From Paramyrothecium sp. XJ0827 (Eukaryota; Ascomycota; Sordariomycetes; Hypocreales; Stachybotryaceae): DNA of 64,000 nucleotides. Position 1 is the first letter of the stretch. Each line of letters opens with the position of its first letter. A program made the translations under genes and the position numbers. Below the pieces are notes generated by a model. The model saw only the letters and a program-made list of their open reading frames with translations, had not been told where the DNA came from and ran no database searches. Positions 33,688 to 45,671 of the stretch are shown one piece after another. The stretch covers positions 868,001-932,000 of the forward strand of contig JAJFPB010000010.1 of assembly GCA_020881915.1 (NCBI GenBank), read 5' to 3'.

Positions 33688-34394
33688 ACTGCCATGAGAA
33701 GCTTCTACGCCAGGCTCTCTCCTCTCTGCTCCTGCGTCCCGATGCCGGACCTCATTTGCTTGAGAAGTGTCTCACCTACATCCGCCGCCCGAAAAGCATT
33801 GACGGGATGAACGAATTACGATCGGGAGTGTTCGAAATCTCTGTCCTAATTTGTCGACGTGTGCGCGCCACCCTTTGGGCACACCTACATGTAAGATGGG
33901 AGTACAGCATGGCGTTGGACAGCGACGACCCAATCGGCATGACTTATTTCTTTCAACTTAATAGACCAGGGTCGGCAACGCCTCGAGCTCGAGGTTACCT
34001 GGATTGTGTCGTGGAAGGATATTCTTTGAGCTGCGTCACACGACCCGGAACCCATGGCGAATCAGATAGTTGAACGAACAGGAAAATGCTCCGCTCGGGA
34101 ACTAGGGGCCATGCATTTAATATAGATCCCTCCTCGCGATAAATAGTCTGATGAGCCTGCAAACATCCTTCTCCTAGCACCATCCGACGAAACAACACCA
34201 CACCCCCCCGTGTTCTGATATCTGTCATATTCCCCTTTTAGCCCCTTCTCAAATTTGACCCATCAATTTCTAGCCACTTTCTCAACACCCAAAGCACCTA
34301 TACACTGTACTCATGAATGCAATGAACCCGAACCTCACCATCCACGACTGCTTTGTGCTCCCCGAGCAAACACCGAACCCGCCGATCAACAGTC
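33688..34394. other. intergenic
   Basis: A plus-strand frame at 33630-34073 overlaps the end of the zinc-binding gene in another frame and has no domain; not called. No other element seen. Confidence 0.45.
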
Positions 34395-36606
34395 ATGGCC
34401 TCGAACCAGAAGAACGGACACACCTGTGGCGATTTTGATTGGGATAAGCCTTTCACAATTTCCGAGTTCGAAGATAGGCCAGCAGTTGGCGTATGGGGCG
34501 AGGAATTAGAGGGGAATTTTCTTGAGCTTTTCCTAAGCATTCCTGATGGCTCCCCTCGACACGACTACCAAGCCAGAGAGATTGAAGCCATTATTCCCAT
34601 TAAGAATCTTGATGAAATAAGCAAAGATATAATCAGGACGCCTCCTGAGATCATAGCATGGTTAGACGATAGGTCTCAGACAGGGCAAGCAAGAGAAGCA
34701 CGGGGTTGGCTGAAGCAGGCTGCATTTTATGCAGCGCTAAAAGCGAAGGTGAGACAACAGATGACATCAGATACCTTCTGCATCTGATTATGCGAGCGAT
34801 TATTGACGAAATAGCCAGCGCTTTCGGGGTAATGAAGCGCACAGCCCCGAAGTGCCAAGCACTCATCGGCGCCTTCTGTAAGACCACAGTGACTCTACGA
34901 ATCTTCAAGCTGTTGATATTGCTTTAGATACCTACCAAACCCTGATTTCCGCGGCCTCGGACCTCTCATATTGACCGCATCATGTCAACAAGCACGAGTA
35001 CTTGGCAGCTTTTTGTGGAAGTACCTCAAAGCTGACTGCTCCATTCGTGTTTCTTTTCCGGCAAGTTCTCATACCGCAAAATTCTCCAAGGTCGTGATTT
35101 TGAGGAGTTCAATCTAACGTGTGAAGTTCTGTTAGGATGATCGTCGCTCTTTTTCGCTGGAGTTTCATCTTCCCTACTATGTTTGGACCAGCTCGAAGAA
35201 CATACTCAGCGACGACCGAAAGCGATCAGACAAGTCTCCTGTGAGAAATACCATACCTTTGTCCTTTTTAAACCGAAATTGTGACGCCACCGAGGGTAAT
35301 CCTACAGTTGACTGTTTGCATGAGGCACAATGGTCATTTGTTCTAGTTGGTTACAACAACATCATCTGGAGCGGCTACGGTCTAAGCGACACCTACTTCT
35401 ACGATGCAGATTCTCAATTTGATCGATCCACTTTCAGACACTTCCAAGAGGAAGAGATCGTTAAAGATCCTATCAGCGGACTTGATGCCAATCTTCCGGT
35501 GCAGGATCCACGCCAATACTTTCTAAATGCTCTCCACGAACGTTTGCAGCACATAATAGAAGAATGGGAACGCATAATATTCCGCCTTAGGCAAGAAATG
35601 GACTATTTTGTAAGTCTCAAATATCTGATTACTGGTATCCAGGGTGAACTTCACATATTTGTGGTGAAACTGGTGTTCTTGCAAGGCCTTCCCCTCCCCA
35701 TCGGAAGTGCTGTGAAGATACTACCTGATGTTCTGTTTCTAATTCTTGCTTAGGTCAAGGACAGAGACATCTTTCTGGGTGACAACATTATGTCTCTCGG
35801 CGCTGCCGACGATCGTGCCAAGGCTCTTCAACAGCTCGAATGGTCCATAAAGCAAGCCGGCCGTCTGCTCACGAATCTCACTCAACGAATCAATGAGCTG
35901 GACAGGGCTTGGGACTCTTTTAAGGCCAGAGACTTTTCTTATTTCGATGGTTTAGGTGAGCCGGGACCGCGAACACTTCACGCAATTGAGGAGACATTTG
36001 TTGAACTGCAGAAAATTCGAGTCAAACTTGAAGATTTGAAGAGCAGGCATGATGAATTCAACAGATCAGTAAGTTCTAACTCGTGTTATCAACTGTATTC
36101 CTCAATCTCATCATGTAAGCTCAAGTACTGACTTTTGAAAGCTGGAGCTATATCTGCAGGTGGAAAATAGACGTGCGATCGTCTTGCAGCAGTACAATAT
36201 CAATCTGGTAAATTTGCAGAAGGATTCACCGCTTATTGAAATCGCACTTACGTTTGTCAAGATACAAATAATATCACCTCCTACTTTAGCTTCGGGAATA
36301 ATGCAGTCCGGCGTCTTGCCCTGGAAATCAGGCTTTGTGCCGTGGCTGATAGTCACGGGAGTGGTGTGGGCACTGACGGTAGCCTTGCGCCCGGCTCTCA
36401 CATGGCATCATCGACGCTCAAACCCGAGGTCAAAGCCTGTACTCGTACCTCCCCCTGCCGCAGCCACGATGCTTGACGACTTCGATTGGACCCCTGATGG
36501 CCTGGCCGTCCCGCAACCCACCTTCTCGCGACATGTGCATGATCGCTACCAGGATTTTGCACGGCCATGGTTCAAGACGAAGCCAAGAAACGCCAGGCCT
36601 ATTTAA
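34395..36606 (+). CDS. uncharacterised coiled-coil protein with CorA-like C-terminal hairpin
   Basis: Seven exons: 34395-34748, 34819-34877, 34928-35090, 35136-35609, 35754-36068, 36142-36207, 36262-36606, joined in frame to 591 residues. N-terminal segment: DFDWDKPFTISEFEDRPAVG and WGEELEGNFLELFLSIPDG. A central domain follows: SLEFHLPYYVWTSSKN, LNRNCDATEGNPTVDC, WSGYGLSDTYFYDA. Residues about 350-480 are helical and coiled-coil-like (ALQQLEWSIKQAGRLLTNL, ETFVELQKIRVKLEDLKSRH). Two hydrophobic C-terminal segments (IQIISPPTLASGIMQSGVLP and PWLIVTGVVWALTVAL) resemble the membrane end of fungal CorA-like proteins, with MQSGVLPW where CorA has its GMN loop. Exons 2, 3 and 6 rest on frame and splice logic; the 45-nt intron 3 has a weak GTCGTG donor. 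Function unknown. Confidence 0.7.
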
Positions 36607-37272
36607 GCCTAACGAAATAACTGGCCAGGGGGGTTTCTTGTACGTGGTCATTACTCAGTCGATTATTTTGGGATTAAGGGGGGGGGTATCAGATTTTAAG
36701 CCTAATAATGCAAAGGCAGCTCACAAAACCCAATCGATCAATGTTTTTTTTTTTTTCGGTGTAGCATGTACTTAGCGGGTCCCCCTGTGTCCAGCAGCGA
36801 GGCACTTGAGGCATCCTCCTTTGAAGTTTGTGGTGTCGAGGTTGCCTGGCTGCGTGGCTAGCACTTATTGGATGAAGCAAGCAAAAGTGAGGCGGTTCTG
36901 CATCTTCATCACCTATCAGCAGAGTGGATTTAATGTAGAGGAGAATGGCTGCATCGCAATGTATCCAAACAACCTCGAGAAATTGCCCAGAAGCAATTGT
37001 AGAATGTTCCAATTTCCCTGTCGTCATTCACATGGAAGATCTTGGTCACTTGCCACACTTCCATAGGCTTGCCACAGGCCCTTCGTCCTGGTGAAGCTGA
37101 AGACAGCCTTTTGCTGTACCCAACGCGGCCCAACATCTTACATCCACAATAGCTAGTAGCTACATTGCGCCTTATTTCCACCTGCGCAGCGACCCACGAA
37201 AGTAGACATCACTTTGGTTACATGATATCTTCTGTGCCAAAGGGGTAAAACGCAGGTCTCACATCATTCGCA
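36607..37272. other. intergenic with homopolymer runs
   Basis: Holds an eight-G run near 36680 and a twelve-T run near 36745; otherwise nothing recognisable. Confidence 0.5.
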
Positions 37273-39275
37273 ATGGCCTGTACCACAAGTACACTAGGCG
37301 GATTGAATGACTTTCTTGGGAGTTTGTCACTGGAAGCCAAGCCTTCTTGCGCCACAAATGAAGCACTAGTGAAGCCTGTGGAGATATGGCGGGCGTATCT
37401 GACAGGTCTTATCTCTGAATCTGGCATATTGAGCTGTGAGGCAGCCACTATACAGGATGCGATCAGCTCTACAACCGAAACCTCACTTGGGGACCTAGCG
37501 TTAATCCTCCCCCGTCTGAAACTCAAGGATCTTGACAAGGAAGCTTTAAAAAAGCTGGCTTTTGATTTGGGAGCTAAGGTTTGAACTCTGCACCTTGCGC
37601 AAGTCCTTGATTCAGGTCGGCTTACACGTCTTAGCTCCCTGCATCATCGATGTTCCTGACACCATGGGTTGACGGGATCCATCTCCGAATGTTTTTCTCT
37701 CCAGATACTCTACCCAGAATTCTTCTCCCATATATCAGTGACCGAAAAGGTGGATATGGCCATGACCCTTCGCAAGGTGCGCAAGACGTCACTGACCTGG
37801 GGCGAGGGAAGAAAAAAGTCATTGTAGAGTTCTCCTCTCCGAATATGGCCTGTGACTTTGATGGGAATCATCTGCGAAGCACACTGCTTGGCGCATTCAT
37901 AGCCAACATCTATGAGGCCATGGGTTGGGAGGTCATGCGTCTCAATTACCTCGGTGATTGGGGCAAGCACATTGGACTACTTGCTGCCGGTTATGAGAGG
38001 TTTGGCTCTGAAGAGAAATTGAAACACGACGGCGCAAGCCATCTACTAGATGTGTATGCCAGAGCCGAGGAATTGTTCAAGCCAGAACAAGACGCGCGAG
38101 ATCAAGCCAAACAGGAAGGACACAATACCGCTGAGATCGAAGGAAGGGGAATCTTTGCTGAAAGGGACACGTTCTTTAAAAAGCTGGAGGACGGTGATGA
38201 AGTAGCACTCAGCTTGTGGGAACGGTTCCGTGACGTGACTATCGAGGATTTAAATCTCGGTTATCAGCGTCTCGGAATCCGTTTCGATGAGTTTTCGGGA
38301 GAGTCTCACGTTCAATCGGAAACGATCACTAAAGTCGAGAACGTGCTCAAAGATAAAGGCGTACTCGAGGAGAGCGAAGGTTCATGGTTGATTGACTTTG
38401 CCAAACACGCTGGCAAAAAGGGTCTCGGTTCCCAAATCGTTCGCGGCCGGGATGGAGCGACGCGCTATCTCCTCCGAGACATTGCTGCAGTAGTTGACCG
38501 GAAGGAAAGATTCGGTTTCGACAAGATGATATACGTCGTGTCCTCACGACAAGACAACCATTTCCAACAGGTCTTTGCGGCGAGCGAGATGGTTGGGCTA
38601 TGCGACAGCGGCAGGTTACAGCATACGAGCTTCGGCCCCATCCATGGGATTAAGGAGAATCGATTGACTAGCATACTAGATCATTGTGAAGTCAGAATGC
38701 GCAATGTTCTGAAAGAGAAGCAGGGAGAGGACGGAGGTGGTAGCGCCGATGGAAGCTTGACTAGTGCCACTGCAATTAGCATGCTGCTTGCTCAGGACAT
38801 GTCCGGCAAGCGAGGGCATGCGTACACGTTCGATTCAGAGACTTCGAAAATGCCTAGCTTCTATTTGGGCTACATGCTGCAGGACTACTATGCTCGAATC
38901 GCAGCTTCGATCAAGGAGCTGCAAACACCAGAAGTGGAAGCTGCTGATGTTGATTACGGTGCACTGGCAGAAGACGACTTGGCTGACCTGCTTCGGGTTC
39001 TGGCACAATTCCCTGACGTCTTGATATCGACCTACAAGTCATTGGAGCCACATACACTTCTGAGCTACTTGTTGAAGGTAACGGATTCTGTGTCTGCAAT
39101 TATCTCTGAGCAAGATGAGGAGGGCAACGAGGCTTCAGGCGACGAAGCAGCGGTACCCGAGGAAACTTCAGAAGAAACCAGTCTAGAAGCGAAGAAAGCA
39201 AAGCTGTTGCTTTACCAAAATACTCTTCAAGTTCTTGACAATGGGATGAAGACTTTGGGATTTCCGAAAAAGTAA
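37273..39275 (+). CDS. arginyl-tRNA synthetase-like paralogue with altered signature motifs
   Basis: Exons 37273-37578 and 37635-39275 (56-nt intron) give 648 residues. Similarity to class I ArgRS is unmistakable: DGIHLRMFFSPDTLPRILLP, VIVEFSSPNMACDF, NHLRSTLLGAFIANIYEAMG, LNYLGDWGKHIGLL, FSGESHVQSETI, DGATRYLLRDIAAVVDR, FDKMIYVVSSRQDNHFQQV, QDMSGKRGHAY and a DALR-type anticodon end (PDVLISTYKSLEPHTLLSYL, YQNTLQVLDNGMKTLG). Two active-site signatures are changed. HIGH reads DGNH in place of the HAGH usual in cytosolic ArgRS, keeping only the last His. The KMSKS-equivalent MSTRKGT after FG is replaced by IKENRLT. The GPYLQYAH segment is also replaced (YLGYMLQDYYAR). Likely a divergent paralogue, not the housekeeping enzyme; activity is doubtful. 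No mitochondrial presequence is obvious. Confidence 0.88.
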
Positions 39276-40249
39276 GTGCGAAGGGGTCTGAAACAGCACG
39301 GTATAGCTAGATTGTAGGGAAATAGGGAGATATTATCCTCATCATTTGTTGCAGTACGTGAGGCACTATTAGTATCTGATTTCACATGATAGGCTATATT
39401 CTAATCTATTGCGGCCGTTTCGGGCATGGGAAATGAGTTCCTAATGATTGTTCCAGGAAGTATATAGACCTCTCACATAAGTCAGACACGAGCGACAAGT
39501 CGGGCGGGCCTACAAACCCTTCATGGCACAAAACTCCCGAGAGAAGAAATCTTTCACCCAATCGTATTTTCTAAGTAGTTCTTCGGGAAGATGTGCCTTG
39601 GGGATATCGTCTGCAGGGCGTGATGAAAGATCCTGACACCCATCGTAGGACCATGGGCATGGTTGTCAAGCCTAATTTAGCATTCTGCAGTGGATGACTG
39701 AACGTCGGCGTCATCAGGGCGTTGCTGAGGGTCGACCGTGACATTATGCTGATGGATTCACATGCCCTTTCCCTCACCAAGATAGCCACGCCATCTAGGT
39801 TCCTGGAAATGCACCCTGAGATTCTCAACACAATGCTTGAACTTTTACCCAACGAAGAATGAAGTAACTTGAAACCCAGTTAATTTAAATAATATCGTCA
39901 CAATGCGTTGTAATCTCATTCCTAGTTACCAAATTGTTCCTGAAAGTGGCCGTTACGGTCTTATCTAGAGCATCAAATTTGTAGCTGCTGCCTAACCTCG
40001 GACAATATGGTGCTACATGCCAAGTGAAAAGATATGCAAAACTCACATGGCACATGACCAGAAATTTTGAAAGGACTTGCCTGATAAGTTGGTGGACCAA
40101 GGCTCAGTCATCCTCTCTCACTAACAAAATTGTTGCTTTACTGTCTCGACAAGGGCATAGTTGGTTTTGGGACATAAACGGAAGGTTTAATCAAAAATTT
40201 GTCACAATTATCATAAAATCTATGTAAAATCATTAATATCGTTTCATCA
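39276..40249. other. intergenic with a coding-like remnant
   Basis: A minus-strand open stretch of 51 codons at 39510-39665 reads like the C-terminal end of a protein (DDIPKAHLPEELLRKYDWVK, then DFFSREFCAMKGL and stop), but no upstream exon could be joined to it. The rest shows nothing recognisable. Confidence 0.4.
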
Positions 40250-42672
40250 CTAGTTGCGCACATTCAGGTCCCTGAATTCTCCACGAAGATTTTCTAGCCC
40301 CTCTTGCTTCACTTCGCCCACAAACTCGCTCACGCGTTCCGCGATAAGGTTCTCCTCATAACCAAAATACTCGTATGCTGCGGCACCGGGAAGCGAGTGG
40401 CCGAATGAACTCATCGAATATCCTGCGTCGGCATAGCGCTCCCACCCGTTAACGGCGTAAGCCTCAATGACCACGCGGGGAATGCCTGCACGGTACTGCA
40501 AGACCTCTGCTTTGTAATCTCTTGGCTGTTTTTCGAACAGTCGCTGTGATGGGAAGCTCACGATACGAGCTTTCAGGTTATGCTTCTCACGCAGAACCTC
40601 GCGTGCGCGCACGGCGAAGCTCATCTCGGAACCCACACCAATCAGTGTGACGTCTGCGTCTTGCTCCTCGATGAATACGTAGGCACCTTTCTGAACACCT
40701 TCCCTTTGCGAGTATTGCGGGTATTGGGTAAGGTTCTGCCTCGATAGGGAGATAATGCTAGGCGTGCCTGATGCAGAGAGTGCCGCAATGAACGCTCCTG
40801 CAGTCTCCTCGCTGTCGGCAGGTCGGATGTATAACAAATTGGGCATGGCACGGTAGAGCGCTGCAAGCTCAATCGGCTGGTGTGTAGGGCCGTCTTCTCC
40901 TGTGCCGATGCTATCATGGGTGGCGATGTGAATCGCTTGCAAGTGTTGCAACGCGCCCATGCGCACAGCAGGCGCGGCATACTAGATTATTGTCAGAGTA
41001 AGAACGAGAAATTGAAGCGGACATGACTAACCAGATAAAACATGAAGAAAGAAGATGTGACTGGAAGGAATGTTCCTTTGTTGAAAGCGGCAAGGCCATT
41101 CGAGATAGCAGCCATGGCGTGCTCTCTAATGCCCCAGTGGATGTATCTGCCAGTATAATCACCAGTGATACCGCACGCTGGGCGGAGATCAGGCTAATAA
41201 AAGAGGTCAGCAATCACTTCTCGCCTTCATGGCTTAGATCACTCAGTCACTCACGTTCTGGAAGTCAACCTTGTTTTTCCAGATCATGTTGACGGATGGA
41301 GACAGATCAGCGGTGCCAACCATGAAATTGCTGATCTTGGCAGCCAAGGGATTGCAAACCAAGCCCGCAGATTTTCTCGAGGCAGTCGGTGTTGTAGGCA
41401 GATCTTCTTTGGCAGGAATGATTGTCCGCCAATCCTCAGTAAACTCTCCCTTCACGCGCAGAGCAAATTCCTTCGCCAGCTCGGGGTGCTCTTTGCTGTA
41501 GGCAGCGACAAGCTCGGCCCACTCACTCTCAAGTTCGCGTCCGCGCTGCTTCACTTCGCGGAAGAAGTTGTAGACGGTATCGGAAACGACAAAGTGCTCC
41601 TCCGGGTTAAATCCCGAAGCCTTCTTGATATTGGCGACGTCTTCGGCACCGAGGGCGGCACCGTGGGCCTTTGCATCGCCGGCGACCTTGCTGCCGACGC
41701 CAATGGTCGTCTTGATATTGATGAAGACCGGCTTGCCGGCGTTGCACGAACGAGCTGTGACTAGAGCGGCGACAATGGCCTCGACATCGTGGTTTCCATC
41801 AGCGAGCTCAAGCACCTCCCAACCGGAGGCGGCCATCTTAGCATTGACATCCTCCGTGTTGGCCAAGTCGACCGAGCCGTCGCAAGTGATCTGGTTGTTG
41901 TCGTAGATGACGATCAAGTTATCCAGCTTCCAGTGGCCTGCAAGCGAGATTGCCTCGAGCCCAACACCCTCTTGCAGGCATGCATCGCCAATCATGCACC
42001 AAGTCTTGTTGTTCACGACCTCGAAGCCCGGCTTGTTGTACGTCGCAGCCAAATTCTTGGTGGCCATGGCCAAGCCAACCGCATTGGCGATACCCTGACC
42101 GAGCGGGCCCGTAGTTACTTCAATACCTTCGTGCTCGATCTCTGGGTGGCCCGGGCAAATCGAGTCCGTTCGTGTCGAATGATATGACTTGAGTTGGTCA
42201 AAAGTCATGTTCTTGTAGCCGACGAGGTGCATGAAGGTGTACTGCCACAAGCAAGTGTGGCCTAGGAGAGTTAAATTGTCAGAAAGGTCAAGTATGGCGC
42301 AGATTGTAATTTTGGCTTACCGTTTGAAAGCACAAAACGATCACGATTGAAGAAATTGGGGTTTTCTGGGGAATATCGCATCACGTATTTCCACAGCGCG
42401 ACGCCAATCGCCGCCATTCCCATTGCACTCCTGCAAGCAGTCAGCACGTTGAACCGGTCGTTCCACGCCAGACGGCCTTACCCTGGATGGCCACCCTTAA
42501 ACTGTTCGCACAAGTCCGCGATGAGACATCGGAAAGTGCGAAGAACGAGGTTTGTCGTCTCGATGTCTTTGAGTTGGAGGTCATCTGTCGTGCCATCCTG
42601 GTGGCCGCCCTTGCCGGAGAGCTTCACCGGAAGGTGATCGAGAGCCGCGGCGCTCACTGCTGAGGGAGCCAT
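40250..42672 (-). CDS. dihydroxyacetone synthase (formaldehyde transketolase)
   Basis: Five exons: 42482-42672, 42321-42430, 41255-42261, 41032-41193, 40250-40981; introns 50-61 nt; 733 residues. Transfers a glycolaldehyde unit from xylulose-5-phosphate to formaldehyde, giving dihydroxyacetone and glyceraldehyde-3-phosphate, with thiamine diphosphate. TPP site: GDACLQEGVGLEAISLAGHW and IVIYDNNQIT. Catalytic Glu in HWGIREHAM; substrate His residues in FKGGHPGSAMG and HDSIGTGEDGPTHQPIE. The N-terminal block (GMAAIGVALWKYVMRYSPEN, DRFVLSNGHTCLWQYTFMHL, PGHPEIEHEGIEVTTGPLGQ) follows methylotrophic-yeast DHA synthase rather than housekeeping transketolase. The end is VRN, not a peroxisomal PTS1, unlike yeast DAS, so a cytosolic site is predicted. 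A DHA kinase starts divergently 825 bp away, strongly supporting the assignment. Confidence 0.88.
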
Positions 42673-43497
42673 GTTGAAAGGGTGTGATTCGACAGTATTT
42701 GACTGTGTTCTGCCTTTCTGTTTCCGCGGTTGTTGTAAAATAAAGGATTGATACGACTCGTCTTCAGAGACTGTAGAGTATGATATTGCATGAAAGGGTG
42801 CGCTCTTAGGAGCCTCGCAGGTCTGGAGACCCTGCCCTTTAACAACCCCTCTAGATCCTGCGGTGATCGAAGAATGCCACCTCGAATATCGAGATTAGCT
42901 GCTAATCCCATGCACAGGTTAGCGTCAGTGGCCTGAAAGCGACAATGAGGAAATCCCAAGCGCCCGTTGACCCGCAGCACTGCAGGACATCCACTGAACT
43001 TCTGATCCAAAGCCAGTGCCTGTGTCCAAGAGCCAAACCCTAATGGCACATCTCTTAGTGGCTGCTCCAAACAGTTTCCGCGTCATCCCCGCAAGACCAT
43101 CCAGTTTGGGCAACCGTAGGCGCGAGGATGGCTCTGTTCTACGTGTTCCATTCCCCGCTCCCTCCATGCCACTGTACTTAACAACGATCAAGTCTCCACT
43201 CCGCGTTCTTAGACCATCTCCATGCCCAGCGCTTCGGCCTGCCGGCGTCTGCACTCCTCAAAACCCTCCAAGCGCTAACAAGTGGTTCAGATTGCCTGTT
43301 TCGGTGGTCGGTGGCACAACTTTCCCGATTAGGACACGGAGCTGCCCACTTGGTGTTTTCCCAGTTATTCCATTGCTCAAGATGTTTCCAATAGAACAAT
43401 ACTTGATCTAAAGGGGGACTCATCCCACAGAGTTGACAATGTCGTTGATCAAAAGACATAATTCAAGTTCAGTTGGTCGGAGTGGTACGAGGCAAAG
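42673..43497. promoter_or_regulatory. shared divergent promoter of DHA synthase and DHA kinase
   Basis: 825 bp separates the two start codons, with no intervening gene. Co-regulation of the two enzymes is the natural inference; no specific operator could be assigned. Confidence 0.6.
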
Positions 43498-45671
43498 ATG
43501 GCCAGAGGTATGTATATCCCGGAAATCTCAATTTTGTTGGTTTGAGTTGATGGCTGATCCACGATCATTCAACAGGCAAGCATTTTATCAATAGCACTGA
43601 CGACCTTGTTGTGCGGCTACTGAGAAGTCTCCTGGTTAACAACAAGTCCCTGCGACTTATTCCAGAGAAAAAAGGTGAAAACTGTCCTCCACTCTTGCCC
43701 GTATTTTACAAGATTATTAACCTTGATGTTGCTTTTGTATAGTGTTGTATCGACAACATCGACATGACGAGCGAAAAGTGATCCTCGTCTCCGGAGGCGG
43801 CTCCGGCCACGAGCCGGCCCATGCGGGCTTCGTTGGCGAGGGCATGCTCGATGTAGCCGTCGCCGGTAACATATTTGCCTCTCCTTCCGCACCACAGATC
43901 TTGGCCGGCATCCAGGCGCTCGATTCTCCTCTTGGGTACGTGCATAAGCCCTTCCAACAACCCAATGCGGGAGGAAGCAAGTCGACTTACGACCAGATTA
44001 CAACAGAACTCTGCTTATAACCAAGAATTACACGGGCGATAAGCTCAACTTTGGTCTGGCCGCAGAACAGGCCAAGGCCCAAGGACGGGACGTGCGTATT
44101 GTTTTCGTGGAGGACGACGTGTCCATCAAGGGCAATGAGCTTGTTGGCCGGCGAGGTCTAGCAGGGACTGTTTTCGTGCACAAGACTGCGGGCGCAGCTG
44201 CTGCACAAGGGTAGGACTGCTGAATCTACTGAAAACACCCTCGACTAACCGCGAGTCAATCAGCCTGGACCTTGACGAAGTTGCTCGCATCGCTCAGAAG
44301 ACAGCAGACTCCCTTGCAACCGTAGCCGTGAGCCTCGACCGGTGCAGTGTCCCGCAGCGCGAAGAGCAGGACTACCTGGAGCCAGACACCGTCGAGTATG
44401 GAATGGGTATGTCTTCACAACAATGTCCTAGATCTTTAGGTAAATGCTGATTGGAATGATACAGGCATTCACAACGAACCCGGCGCGGAACGAGCCAAGA
44501 TTGCATCTTTACAAGATACAGTGGCAAAGCTAATAAGTATTCTTTTGAGCGACCGAAGTGATTTTGCAGACCCCAACGCTGGTGGTGTGGCGGTTATGAT
44601 CAACAATCTAGGAGGCTTGAGCGTTTTGGAATTGCATGTCGTTGCAGATGAAGTTTTGCGTCAGCTCGGTCTTGCCCTGCCTCGAATCCGAAGCGTTTTC
44701 ATCGGCACCTTTGTCACCGCTCTTGATGGACCTGGCTTTTCAGTAACCCTGCTAAAGCTCGACGCCGAGCTCGAGGCTTTGCTTGACGCGCCAACCGCTG
44801 TGAATGCATGGCCCAAATCAGTGTCCGGCTATTCAGTGGAAGCACTTGAGCAACAGATCGTATCGGCACAGGTGGTGAACACGACACAGAGTGATGCTGC
44901 TATCAAGATGCCGTGTGAGTAGCCTACATGTCCACCTTCTGAGATGAATCTTATTGACAGAGAGATGCCAACTAGTGTCGCGGGAACTCCTTCAGAACGT
45001 CATTTCAGGCGTGGCTGAGATAGTGCAGAAGGACGAGCCACTGATAACCAAGTACGACACTATTGCTGGCGACGGAGATTGTGGTACCACTCTCCTTGCT
45101 GGGGCAAATGGTTTGTTTCCTGATCCGCATGAGATTCGATTCGGTCTTCTCGCTGACATTGCAACAAGCATTGGCGGCTCATGTCAAAAACATTTCATCT
45201 GAGAATGTCGACTTGGCAATAACATTTCGGCAAATTGCTTCACTCATCCAGGAGACAATGGGGGGCACTTCAGGCGCCATCTACGCCATCTTCTTCAATG
45301 CCGTGTCCACTGCTCTCGACAAGTCTGCCAACGCCGCGAGCCAGCCCGATTACTCGAAGATATTTGCCGACGTCCTGCAGCAGGGCCTGAATGAGCTGTG
45401 CAGGTATACAAGCGCGCGAGAAGGCTCAAGAACAATCATGGACGCCCTGATACCATTTGTCAACTCCCTGCACGAGAATCCAGGCAACTTCCAAGCCGCT
45501 GTTGCGGCTGCGAAGACGGGCGCAGAGAAGACCAGACGTATGGACGCCAAGCTGGGAAGGGCGAGCTACGTCACGAAGGAACAGCTTAACTCGATAAAAG
45601 ACGGTGTGCCTGACCCTGGAGCGTTGGGCGTCGTGAGCATCCTGGAGGGGATCCGGGCGGGCTTGTCATGA
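43498..45671 (+). CDS. DAK1: dihydroxyacetone kinase (DAK1-DAK2 domains)
   Basis: Eight exons: 43498-43507, 43576-43674, 43743-43935, 44007-44210, 44264-44406, 44465-44914, 44976-45110, 45169-45671; 578 residues. Phosphorylates dihydroxyacetone to DHAP with ATP. The first exon is only 10 nt (MAR-G), spliced to [20 protein letters not shown] domain: [50 protein letters not shown], and the hemiaminal His in [13 protein letters not shown] (DAK2) domain: [20 protein letters not shown], with the acidic residues binding Mg-ATP, then [17 protein letters not shown] and LGRASYV. Length is normal. The ending GLS is not a PTS1. Divergent from DHA synthase, it would remove the toxic product of that enzyme into glycolysis; it also serves glycerol catabolism in fungi. 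Confidence 0.95.

Noticed and set aside
33630..34073. 147-codon plus-strand frame after the zinc-finger gene
   Set aside because: Overlaps the 3' end of that gene in another frame and shows no domain or conserved motif.
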